This document shows positions 1 to 6,011 of a DNA stretch of 12,387 bases, piece by piece (position 1 is the stretch's first letter; each line of letters opens with the position of its first letter). The notes below the pieces were generated by a model. The model did not search any database. It was not told the origin of the DNA and saw only the letters and a list, made by a program, of their open reading frames with translations. The stretch lies in assembly GCA_030699515.1 (NCBI GenBank), contig JAUYME010000004.1:1-12387 (forward strand), written 5' to 3'. This stretch comes from a bacterium. GTDB taxonomy: Bacteria; Patescibacteriota; Minisyncoccia; UBA6257; 1-14-0-10-44-23. The position numbers and the translations under genes are program-made.

Positions 1-1056
1 AAGAACCAGCTGGCGATAAATGTTCATAAACTCTGAAATGAGCGCCATCACGAGCGGACCGGTGATAAAGCCGATTGGTCCAAAAAGTGAAATTCCGCCA
101 AGCACGGAGAATAGGATGAGTAGCGGATGTATTTGGGTGCCTTTTTCCAAGAGGATTGGCCGAAGGAAGTTGTCTATCATACCTACAAATCCAAGACCCC
201 AAATTAGCATAAGAATTCCGGGGATTTGGCTGCCGATTACGAACAAGTATATTGCTGCCGGAACGTTTATGAGGCCAATACCAATAGAAGGGATTAGTGA
301 GACAATAACTCCTACGGACCCCCAAATGAATGGCAAAGGAACGCCAAAAAGCCAGAAGCCAACTCCGGTTAAAATTCCCTGCAAAAGAGCAATAACCAAA
401 GTTCCGCCAATAACTGATTTAATTGCTCTGATTAGACGATTGATGATTTCGTTGTCGTATTGGTCATTAAGCGGGCTGGCGGTAATCATTAGTTTTTGAA
501 TACGCTCTCCATCTCTGAAGAAATAGAAAAGAGTAAAGAGCCATAGGAAGAAGGCTAGGATTGTTTTTCCAATAGCGGCAACAGAGCCAAAGAGGGAGCC
601 AAAATTTTTCTCCGACCAGTCGTATATGCCTTGAAAAATCTTGTCCGGATCGTTGCCAATATCGGTTAAAAAGGCACGAAATCTCATTTGCAAATTGGCG
701 ATTGTTGGGTTTTCTGACTCAGGAATACCCGCCAGTAAACTTGTTTCGTTCTTACTAGCTTCTTGGATTTTTTCGTAAACCCCCTGAACCTCCAGAAATA
801 CTTGGCTAGCTAAAAATCCAAGAGGCAAAAGTACAATAATCAAAACAACGATAATGGTAATCATTGCCGACACGCCATCGTTAAACTTGCCTCTTTTGGG
901 TCCGGATATTTTTCTATATAAAGGAGCAAAAATTAAAGCAAAGGTAAGGCCTAGAATAATAACGTTGATGTATGGTTTTAGGATAAAGAAGCCCAAAACT
1001 AGCGCAAGGGCAAAGATGCCAAAGAAAAAGCTAAGCTGTACGTTTCGATTTACCAT
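1..1056 (-). CDS. AI-2E family transporter (3' end off the window)
   Basis: Polytopic inner-membrane protein of the AI-2E transporter superfamily (TqsA/YdiK/YhhT type). Some members export small molecules or act as Na+/H+ antiporters; the substrate here cannot be told. The 352 visible residues start at ATG 1054-1056 and stay open to the window edge. They show two N-terminal membrane segments (about 8-45), a third at 63-90, a soluble stretch (about 91-150), then several more segments. Family hallmarks are visible: FRDGERI (180-186), DNFLRP (295-300) and GGISLFGPIGFITGP (320-334). Family members are usually about 340-370 residues, so only the last few residues are missing. It is the last gene of the minus-strand series here and is separated from the FKBP gene by a strong hairpin, so it probably has its own promoter in the AT-rich stretch 1057-1150. 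No convincing Shine-Dalgarno precedes the ATG. Confidence 0.92.
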   Translation of the reverse strand, partial: MVNRNVQLSFFFGIFALALVLGFFILKPYINVIILGLTFALIFAPLYRKISGPKRGKFNDGVSAMITIIVVLIIVLLPLGFLASQVFLEVQGVYEKIQEASKNETSLLAGIPESENPTIANLQMRFRAFLTDIGNDPDKIFQGIYDWSEKNFGSLFGSVAAIGKTILAFFLWLFTLFYFFRDGERIQKLMITASPLNDQYDNEIINRLIRAIKSVIGGTLVIALLQGILTGVGFWLFGVPLPFIWGSVGVIVSLIPSIGIGLINVPAAIYLFVIGSQIPGILMLIWGLGFVGMIDNFLRPILLEKGTQIHPLLILFSVLGGISLFGPIGFITGPLVMALISEFMNIYRQLVL

Positions 1057-1150
1057 GGAGTTAATTTCGAATTTTAAATTTCAAATTTTTAAACAATTTT
1101 AAATATTTGAATCAATTCAAGATCGAACTTTTGCCTTAAGTATACCTCAA

Positions 1151-1195
1151 AATTTAACGGCTCACACGTGAAATTCATGTGTGAGCCGTTAAATT
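1151..1195 (-). terminator. Long hairpin after the FKBP gene
   Basis: Arms 1151-1172 and 1174-1195 are complementary over 22 bp with one imperfect pair and almost no loop, so a few central pairs must open. The core is AACGGCTCACACGTGAA. It begins about 40 nt past the FKBP stop. The outer A/T pairs supply only a short T-run (TTTT) on the minus-strand transcript. It is probably a terminator or 3'-end stabiliser separating FKBP from the AI-2E gene. A protein-binding or REP-like palindrome is the alternative. Confidence 0.6.
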
Positions 1196-1235
1196 AAAAG
1201 CGGGAAACGTTTAGAGCTTTATTTAATTGCCTCTT

Positions 1236-1745
1236 TTACTGTACTTCCAGAAGTTCCACTTCAAAGATTAGGGTTGCTCCGCCCGGAATGGCTGGCGGTG
1301 CTCCGGCATCTCCGTAGCCAAGATCGGATGGGATAATAAGCTTTCTAAGTCCGCCAATTTTCATTCCCGCAAAGCCCTGATCCCAGCCTTGAATTACCTG
1401 GCCGGCACCCAAAGTGAATGTAAATGGAGTGCCTCTGTCGCGACTACTGTCAAACTTTGTGCCGTTTTCTAAAGTTCCAACGTAGTGAACGGTAATTTGT
1501 TTACCGGATACCGCTTCCTCGCCCTGCCCTTCTTTAATATCTTCAATTTTTAGTCCGTTTTCCAGTTCCTGCATGTTGTTTGTTTGGTTTGTATTTCCCC
1601 CGACGCTTTGGTCGGGATCTTCGACTTCTCCTCCACTTTGGTCGGAGCCTTCGGCCGGCGCAAGTGCGCTTAGGTCCGGTTTATAAATTGCCGCGGCCCA
1701 GATAGCAGCAGCTGCGATTACTAGGAATATAATTATTGCTCTCAT
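1236..1745 (-). CDS. Membrane-anchored FKBP-type peptidyl-prolyl cis-trans isomerase
   Basis: Catalyses cis-trans isomerisation of Xaa-Pro bonds, here probably outside the membrane as a folding helper for exported proteins. I prefer ATG at 1743-1745 (MRAIIIFLVI...), which puts a hydrophobic segment at the very N-terminus. A GTG at 1764-1766 would add seven residues but lies inside a hairpin. In the longer numbering (176 residues) the membrane segment is 9-27, a Gly/Asp/Gln-rich linker follows at 31-68, and the FKBP domain spans about 70-176. The active-site residues of human FKBP12 (Y26, F36, D37, F46, V55, I56, W59, Y82, F99) correspond without any gap to Y95, F105, D106, F115, V124, I125, W128, Y151 and F168, so it should be active. 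The linker holds a 10-residue imperfect repeat around DQS. Whether the N-terminus is an uncleaved anchor or a signal peptide is uncertain; no lipobox cysteine is seen. Confidence 0.95.
   Translation of the reverse strand: MRAIIIFLVIAAAAIWAAAIYKPDLSALAPAEGSDQSGGEVEDPDQSVGGNTNQTNNMQELENGLKIEDIKEGQGEEAVSGKQITVHYVGTLENGTKFDSSRDRGTPFTFTLGAGQVIQGWDQGFAGMKIGGLRKLIIPSDLGYGDAGAPPAIPGGATLIFEVELLEVQ
1605..1657 (-). repeat. Repeat inside the FKBP linker
   Basis: Positions 1606-1615 and 1636-1645 are identical (CTTTGGTCGG) with a 30-nt period, and the following bases are similar. They encode two imperfect copies of an (E)xxDQSxGG decapeptide. The 21 nt at 1605-1625 match 9405-9425, inside the LCAT-like gene, with one mismatch. 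Confidence 0.75.
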
Positions 1746-1758
1746 CCCGTACGAAGCA

Positions 1759-1776
1759 GGACGCACTGGTGCGTCC
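1759..1776 (-). other. Hairpin just upstream of the FKBP start
   Basis: Perfect 8-bp inverted repeat GGACGCAC / GTGCGTCC with a 2-nt centre. It ends 13 nt before the preferred ATG and contains the alternative GTG start. No Shine-Dalgarno is visible in the gap, so the hairpin sits where the ribosome-binding site would be. Its function is unknown. Confidence 0.55.
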
Positions 1777-1813
1777 GTTGCTGGTTAATTAAATAACGAC
1801 TTTTTACTATTAA

Positions 1814-1843
1814 ATTTTACTTTCAGATTAATCATGGTTTCAA
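1814..1843 (-). promoter_or_regulatory. Candidate sigma70-type promoter for the FKBP gene
   Basis: Read on the minus strand, TTGAAA (1838-1843) and TAAAAT (1814-1819) are separated by 18 nt. Each hexamer matches the consensus at five of six bases. Transcription would start near 1807, giving a leader of about 60 nt that includes the start-proximal hairpin at 1759-1776. Prediction by pattern only. Confidence 0.4.
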
Positions 1844-1873
1844 CTGCGCGATTGCTTCGTTCGGGACTCATGT

Positions 1874-1932
1874 GTTTTGCTCTGCCTGCCCGCAATGCCA
1901 GCAAGCTGTCTTGCGTGGCGGGCGGGCAAAAC
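1874..1932. repeat. Long imperfect intergenic palindrome
   Basis: Outer arms GTTTTGC (1874-1880) and GCAAAAC (1926-1932) and inner arms GCCTGCCCGC (1884-1893) and GCGGGCGGGC (1918-1927) form an extended stem with one wobble pair and a bulge. The centre includes CAGC-AA-GCTG (1899-1908). The GC-rich arms contrast with the AT-rich flanks. It may help end obg transcription, but no T-run follows. Confidence 0.65.
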
Positions 1933-1950
1933 CGCGGATTTAAACGCGGA
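1933..1950 (+). repeat. CGCGGAT-N-ACGCGGA repeat, copy 1
   Basis: An 18-nt unit, CGCGGATTTAAACGCGGA, containing two direct CGCGGA hexamers. It is one of three copies in the window (also 1991-2008 and 3047-3064) and the most divergent at its centre. Confidence 0.7.
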
Positions 1951-1990
1951 TCGTCGAGCGGGGCTCGACTGGCGCTCGGTTACGAGCGGT

Positions 1991-2008
1991 CGCGGATATA
2001 CACGCGGA
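1991..2008 (+). repeat. CGCGGAT-N-ACGCGGA repeat, copy 2
   Basis: CGCGGATATACACGCGGA. It matches copy 3 (3047-3064) at 17 of 18 positions, and both are followed by AAT. It lies 47 nt beyond the obg stop. Confidence 0.75.
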
Positions 2009-2055
2009 AATCCAGTAGTTTTGTTAATTTTTATCTTGTAGGTATAATTTTACCC

Positions 2056-3027
2056 TTAATTTTCTTCAACAACCTTCTGTATGAACTCTTTAATTGCTTC
2101 TAAGGTTTCCAATTCTAACACAGAGGCGGGGAAAACGCAGGGGTTTATCTTTTTTAGTGTTTCCACCTTTGCGTTGAGTGTAGCTTCATCCAAAAGGTCA
2201 ACCTTAGTCAAAATTATGCACTCTGATTTTTTTGCGAGCTTGGTGTCGTAATCTCTAAGTTCAGCGCGAATTGCCTGATAATCCCCTGCTAAATCTTCAC
2301 TTTCGCTGCTAATGCAATGGAAGAGATATTTTGTGCGCTGAATATGGCGAAGAAACTTATCACCAAGACCTTTGCCCTTGTGCGCTCCCTCAATAAGGCC
2401 GGGAATATCGGCAAGAATAATTTGCCTATTTGGGGTGTGATAAACGCCAAGGTTTGGCTCTAGTGTTGTAAATGGATAGGCGGCGACTTTGGCTCTTGCT
2501 CTGGTAAATGCGTTTAAAAGACTGCTTTTGCCCGCACTGGGAAGACCAATAAAGCCAATATCGGCAATAAGCTTGAGCTCTATGTGGTAATCAAAGCTTT
2601 CTTCGCTTCTTCCTTGCTCAGCAAAGTCCGGCGATTGCCTTTCGGCGGTTCTAAAATGCCAATTGCCCCTGCCTCCCTTACCGCCTTTTGCAAGCCGAAC
2701 CTTTTGGCCCACTTCCGTAAGCTCCAAATCTTCTTCTGCATCTAAATTGTGAGCGACGGTTCCAATTGGCACTTTTAAGATTAGATCCTCTCCGTTTTTG
2801 CCTGCGAGTAATTTGTTTCTTCCGTCTTGGCCGTTTTCTGCCTGGAATTCTTTTTTAAAACGATAATTACGCAGTGCAGATAAATCTGAAACTGCCTCCA
2901 TATAAACAGAGCCTCCGTTTCCTCCGTCTCCTCCGCTAACGCCTTTTTTACCGGGGCCTTTCTCAAAAGCAACGCATCCGTTTCCGCCGCGCCCTGCCGT
3001 TATTTTTACTTTTATTTCATCAACCAT
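2056..3027 (-). CDS. obg: Obg family GTPase (ribosome assembly / stress)
   Basis: Essential cytoplasmic GTPase that binds the 50S subunit late in assembly and links it to the nucleotide pool. The Gly-rich Obg fold spans 1-155 (MVDEIKVKITAGRGGNGC start; GGDGGNGG; GGKGGRGNWHF). The G domain follows with the P-loop GLPSAGKSS (161-169), switch I TT (187-188), DIPG (207-210) followed by the LIEGAHKGKGLG signature, TKVD in place of NKxD (274-277), and a G5 loop near PAS (300-302). At 323 residues it ends right after the G domain. The OCT domain of longer homologues (about 390-430 residues) is absent, with no sign of a frameshift, so this is a short form and not a broken gene. The ATG at 3025-3027 gives the canonical N-terminus. 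There is no clear Shine-Dalgarno, and a CGCGGA repeat sits 20 nt upstream of the start. Confidence 0.97.
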   Translation of the reverse strand: MVDEIKVKITAGRGGNGCVAFEKGPGKKGVSGGDGGNGGSVYMEAVSDLSALRNYRFKKEFQAENGQDGRNKLLAGKNGEDLILKVPIGTVAHNLDAEEDLELTEVGQKVRLAKGGKGGRGNWHFRTAERQSPDFAEQGRSEESFDYHIELKLIADIGFIGLPSAGKSSLLNAFTRARAKVAAYPFTTLEPNLGVYHTPNRQIILADIPGLIEGAHKGKGLGDKFLRHIQRTKYLFHCISSESEDLAGDYQAIRAELRDYDTKLAKKSECIILTKVDLLDEATLNAKVETLKKINPCVFPASVLELETLEAIKEFIQKVVEEN

Positions 3028-3046
3028 ATGTTTTACTCTGTAAAAC

Positions 3047-3064
3047 CGCGGATCTACACGCGGA
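3047..3064 (+). repeat. CGCGGAT-N-ACGCGGA repeat, copy 3
   Basis: CGCGGATCTACACGCGGA, followed by AAT as in copy 2 and preceded by AAAAC as in copy 1. It lies 20 nt upstream of the obg start, so obg is bracketed by same-orientation copies. Confidence 0.75.
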
Positions 3065-3142
3065 AATGAAAGGGGCTTTATTTTTTCAGATCTCAGGCTT
3101 TCTTACTTTCATTTTTTTACCCTTCTTGCTGTTCGTATGCTA

Positions 3143-4189
3143 CTAGTGGTCGTGGTCCGGATGGGGGCTGTGTTTTCTCTCCAAGCAAAGAAGCGCATGC
3201 TTGGCCATTCTAGACTCAACAATTTGACTGATACTAATTGTTACAAAGAGCGCTGCTACATAAATCGCAAAAGCTTGTGCGGCTGAAAGTGGGATAGAGT
3301 GAAGCGCCCCAAGTATCAGCGCAGTGTACCAAGAAGTTAGTGAAATTGCACCTGAAGCAAAGGCAACCTTTCTAAAAGTTCTTAGTTCTCCTTCTTTATG
3401 ATCGTGCTCTTTACCGAAGGAAATATCCAGAAGACGCGGAGAAATGTAGTAGTTCAGGAAGATTCCATTAGCGATAAGGATGGCAACGACAATCATTTTG
3501 GTGATGAATTTTGCGCTTACGGCGTATGTTGCAGCGGCCGGAAGAAAGAGGCCGAGGCCAGATAACAGCAAAAAGCCAATTCCCAACCAGATAACCTGGC
3601 TTAAAGTATTAAGAATTTCTGATTCAATTTGTGAAATCTTGAAATCTTTTAAGAATTTGAAGAAGAAAATGTCGGATATGGTTGCGGCACCAACACCAAG
3701 CGCAATGCCAATTAAATGAAAGATAAGTGAAATGCTCGTTAGTTTTGAGATGGTGGCAATAACGGAGGGCTCTACGTTGAACAAAGTGATTGTGACAATA
3801 ATGGTTGAAATGCCTGCCGAGAACAAACACCATGTGCACCACTCACCCAATGCAAAGGCCTGGATTGCAATTAAATAGATGCTGAAAAGAAAGGCGGCAA
3901 CTGTAAGGCCAAATAGAATAAAGGCGAAGGTAGGATTGGCAAGACTGGGGAAAAGTAAAACTGCCGGATAGCTAAAGCCGAGCAGGGCATAATAAATCAT
4001 GCCTAAGTATTCCAGAGGAATGCCAAAGAACTTTGAGTATTGCGAATGCACTACCTTGTCGCAATCTGCGCCAACATAGCAAAGCATAGGCTGATTTTTT
4101 GTTTTCTTTGAGTGAATATAAACACAGACAAAAAACCCGGCCCAGGCAAGAGCTGCGATAATTGTGTATGGGATTATGTGTGGATGCAT
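3143..4189 (-). CDS. VKOR-family disulfide-forming membrane protein fused to a C-terminal multi-helix domain
   Basis: Bacterial vitamin K epoxide reductase homologues reoxidise periplasmic DsbA-like thiol oxidases and pass the electrons to quinone. Residues 1-137 form the VKOR domain. Loop cysteines C37 and C43, S49, and the redox motif C118-T-W-C121 keep nearly the spacing of Synechococcus VKOR (C50, C56, S62, C130, C133). Many bacterial VKORs carry a C-terminal thioredoxin domain; this one does not. Instead, residues 150-330 add about five membrane segments, beginning with HLIGIALGVGAATISDIFFF (158-177), with a second conserved-looking stretch IWLGIGFLLLSGLGLF (200-215). That part resembles the CopD/HemJ/DUF2214-like fold by eye, unproven. 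Two histidine-rich stretches follow: GKEHDHKE, and the last nine residues HSPHPDHDH. It lies 42 nt after the flavoprotein gene, with no terminator between, so cotranscription is likely. Confidence 0.92.
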   Translation of the reverse strand: MHPHIIPYTIIAALAWAGFFVCVYIHSKKTKNQPMLCYVGADCDKVVHSQYSKFFGIPLEYLGMIYYALLGFSYPAVLLFPSLANPTFAFILFGLTVAAFLFSIYLIAIQAFALGEWCTWCLFSAGISTIIVTITLFNVEPSVIATISKLTSISLIFHLIGIALGVGAATISDIFFFKFLKDFKISQIESEILNTLSQVIWLGIGFLLLSGLGLFLPAAATYAVSAKFITKMIVVAILIANGIFLNYYISPRLLDISFGKEHDHKEGELRTFRKVAFASGAISLTSWYTALILGALHSIPLSAAQAFAIYVAALFVTISISQIVESRMAKHALLCLERKHSPHPDHDH

Positions 4190-4231
4190 ATGCCTAGTTA
4201 GTAGGTAATAGTTTATAGGTTAGATAAAAAA

Positions 4232-5893
4232 CTAAAGGTCATGTTGGTTATCTTTTTTCATGTGAGCAAGCGCAAAAGCTTTTGTGCCTCCCACCTTTTT
4301 GCCGGGATTAAAAATATTCTTTGGATCAAAGATATTTTTAACTTCCTTAAATAGATTATAAACGTCTTCACCATACATGTCTTGTAGATAAGGCGTGCGA
4401 ATTATGCCGTCATTGTGCTCTGCGGTGATTGAGCCTTTGTATTCTTTAACCAGCGCATAGACTTCGTCGGAAAGTTTTGGGATAACGGCGCGCACAGTTG
4501 GATCTGTTAAATCCATTAGCGGAATAATATGCAAATTGCCATCGCCAATGTGGCCGGCAACCGTATAAATTAGTTTATCCTCGTATTTTTGGATAATGGC
4601 GCTAAGTTTTGGCAGAAATTCCGGTAGATATTTTGGCCGGACAATAATATCGTCAATAAAGGGCGCAGTTTGTTTGCCTTTTATCTTGTTTCTTAACAGC
4701 TCAAAGCTTTTGCGTCGAATTACCCAGAATTCTTCCTCTTCTTCTTCGCTTTTTGTGATGTGAGTTTTTAAATCAAGATCTTTTACCGCTTTTTCTGCCG
4801 AAGATGCATTTTTATCCAACTCTTCTTGGGAATCTGAGGTAAATTCTGCCATTAGAACCATCTCCGGTAGCCCGCCGGTAAGAAGCATCCAGAATTCCGG
4901 TAAGAAATGCATTATCATTTTAAAAACATGTTTTGGCCGAAGGGCCTTTATGAGGCTTGGGAAAAACTTAAGGGCAAGCTTAAAAGTATTTTTATCGTAA
5001 GACTCAAAAGTTTCCGGTTTAAATTCAAGAATTTTAGTTGCAATCTCTCCCAACTTTGGGATGTCTTCTTTTTTGAGGAAAATAACAAGCATTTTGCTTG
5101 CCTTTTTAGGTTGGATTAGGCGGAATTTTATTTCGGTGATAATGCCAAGTGTTCCTTGGGAACCGACTAAAAGCTTAGTAAGATCAAAAGTTTTGCCATC
5201 GTAGACATCCCAAAGATAATAGCCGGCGCTGTTTTTGCTTACGTTCGGCTTAGCATTCATTATCAGCTCTTTGTTGCTTTCAATGAGATTGAAAATTTTT
5301 CGGTAAAGCTCGCCTTCAAAATTTTGAAGTTTCATTTTGATATTAAGGTCTGCTTTTGAAAGCGGTTTGAAGCTGTATTCTTTTCCATTAGCAAGAACCG
5401 TCTTTAGCTCTAGAACGTAGTCTTGAGTTTTGCCGTAGGAAAGCGTTTTTTCTCCGCCGGCATTGTTGGCTACCATTCCGCCAACAGTGCAAATGTCGCG
5501 GCTGGCCGGATAGCTGGGCATAATTCTGTCGTGCCGCAGAGTTTCTTTTTCAAAATCCCTATAATAAGTGCCGGGCTGAACCGTAGCGTTGTTTTCATTA
5601 ACATCTAAAATTTTGTTGAAGTAGGGCTTCATATCTAGGATAATAGAATCGCTTAATGGCCCGCCGCTCATGCAAGCTCCCCCACTTCTGGCGGTTAGAG
5701 AAAGATGTTTTTCACTGTGAGTATTTTCGCTGACAAACTTTACTAAAGCGGAAATGTCGTTTGTATCTTTGGGCGCAACAATAACTTGAGGAGTAAGCTC
5801 AAAAAGGCTGGCGTCTCGGCTGGCATGGCGCAGAGCCTCGCTGTCTGTTATTACATCGCCTTGAACTATTGATTTTAATTCCTCACTTAGCAT
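4232..5893 (-). CDS. FAD-binding D-2-hydroxyacid / D-lactate dehydrogenase-like oxidoreductase
   Basis: Flavoprotein of the VAO/PCMH fold (GlcD/D-lactate dehydrogenase group) that oxidises a D-2-hydroxyacid and passes electrons to a quinone or other carrier. The FAD-binding type-4 domain covers about 30-262: ARSGGACMSGGPL (68-80), TVGGMVANNAGG (136-147) and GSQGTLGIITE (244-254). The C-terminal catalytic half (about 265-535) has GHIGDGNLH (447-455), AEHNDGIIRTPYL (491-503) and FDPKNIFNPGK (522-532). The AEHxDG...RTPYL...MYGEDVY pattern is closest to the flavin half of YdiJ-type enzymes, but the iron-sulfur/CCG half of those large proteins is missing. The substrate is therefore open. ATG 5891-5893 follows an extended -10 motif at a spacing that predicts a leaderless mRNA. 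Downstream, 42 nt separate it from the VKOR gene. Confidence 0.92.
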   Translation of the reverse strand: MLSEELKSIVQGDVITDSEALRHASRDASLFELTPQVIVAPKDTNDISALVKFVSENTHSEKHLSLTARSGGACMSGGPLSDSIILDMKPYFNKILDVNENNATVQPGTYYRDFEKETLRHDRIMPSYPASRDICTVGGMVANNAGGEKTLSYGKTQDYVLELKTVLANGKEYSFKPLSKADLNIKMKLQNFEGELYRKIFNLIESNKELIMNAKPNVSKNSAGYYLWDVYDGKTFDLTKLLVGSQGTLGIITEIKFRLIQPKKASKMLVIFLKKEDIPKLGEIATKILEFKPETFESYDKNTFKLALKFFPSLIKALRPKHVFKMIMHFLPEFWMLLTGGLPEMVLMAEFTSDSQEELDKNASSAEKAVKDLDLKTHITKSEEEEEEFWVIRRKSFELLRNKIKGKQTAPFIDDIIVRPKYLPEFLPKLSAIIQKYEDKLIYTVAGHIGDGNLHIIPLMDLTDPTVRAVIPKLSDEVYALVKEYKGSITAEHNDGIIRTPYLQDMYGEDVYNLFKEVKNIFDPKNIFNPGKKVGGTKAFALAHMKKDNQHDL

Positions 5894-5899
5894 GGATTT

Positions 5900-5908
5900 A
5901 TTTTAACA
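5900..5908 (-). promoter_or_regulatory. Extended -10 motif set for leaderless start of the flavoprotein gene
   Basis: On the minus strand TGT-TAAAAT lies exactly 6 nt before the ATG, so transcription should start at or next to the A of the start codon. The -10 matches consensus at five of six bases and the TGn extension is present. No -35 is convincing. The same layout occurs before the 86-residue gene at 12083-12091. Confidence 0.5.
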
Positions 5909-5931
5909 TTTGCTTGAGATAAAAATTACCG

Positions 5932-5960
5932 CCCGCCTAAATTCAGAGAATTTGGGCGGG
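5932..5960. repeat. CCCGCC/GGGCGG inverted repeat upstream of the flavoprotein promoter
   Basis: Arms CCCGCCTAAATT (5932-5943) and AATTTGGGCGGG (5949-5960) pair with one mismatch around a CAGAG loop. It lies between the RRM terminator and the -10 element, just upstream of where a -35 would be. It could be an operator, a second terminator hairpin or a dispersed palindrome. Confidence 0.55.
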
Positions 5961-5965
5961 TAAAC

Positions 5966-6000
5966 AAACAAAAAATCCGCATAATGCGGATTTTTTGTTT
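5966..6000 (-). terminator. Intrinsic terminator of the RRM gene
   Basis: Perfect 16-bp arms (5966-5981 and 5985-6000) around a 3-nt TAA centre. The GC core is TCCGCA/TGCGGA and each side carries an A6/T6 run, so it works as a terminator in both directions. On the minus strand the T6-G-T3 tract follows the stem directly. It lies 11 nt past the RRM stop codon. Confidence 0.85.
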
Positions 6001-6011
6001 TAGGATGGAAT

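Larger units (their letters stand above)
1767..2055. other. Palindrome-rich gap between obg and FKBP
   Basis: No credible gene lies here. It holds the FKBP promoter candidate, a copy of the CCCGA...TCGGG-type element (1849-1866), a long imperfect palindrome with GCCTGCCCGC / GCGGGCGGGC arms (1884-1893 and 1918-1927), two small hairpins (GTCGAGC at 1953-1959 with 1963-1969; CGCTCG at 1973-1978 with 1983-1988), and two copies of a CGCGGA repeat (1933-1950 and 1991-2008). A plus-strand reading frame of 89 codons crosses it but is built from these palindromes. It looks like a landing zone for short repetitive elements rather than a terminator alone. Confidence 0.7.

Noticed and set aside
20..1102. 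Two plus-strand frames opposite the AI-2E gene
   Set aside because: They are antisense to a clear family protein that stays open across the whole stretch.
1834..2103. Plus-strand open frame of 89 codons
   Set aside because: It crosses a chain of palindromes and repeats, overlaps the obg 3' end and has no ribosome-binding site. Its peptide is the translation of repeats.
2056..3027. Obg as a truncated pseudogene
   Set aside because: All GTPase motifs are intact. Only the optional OCT domain is missing, and there is no remnant of it downstream.
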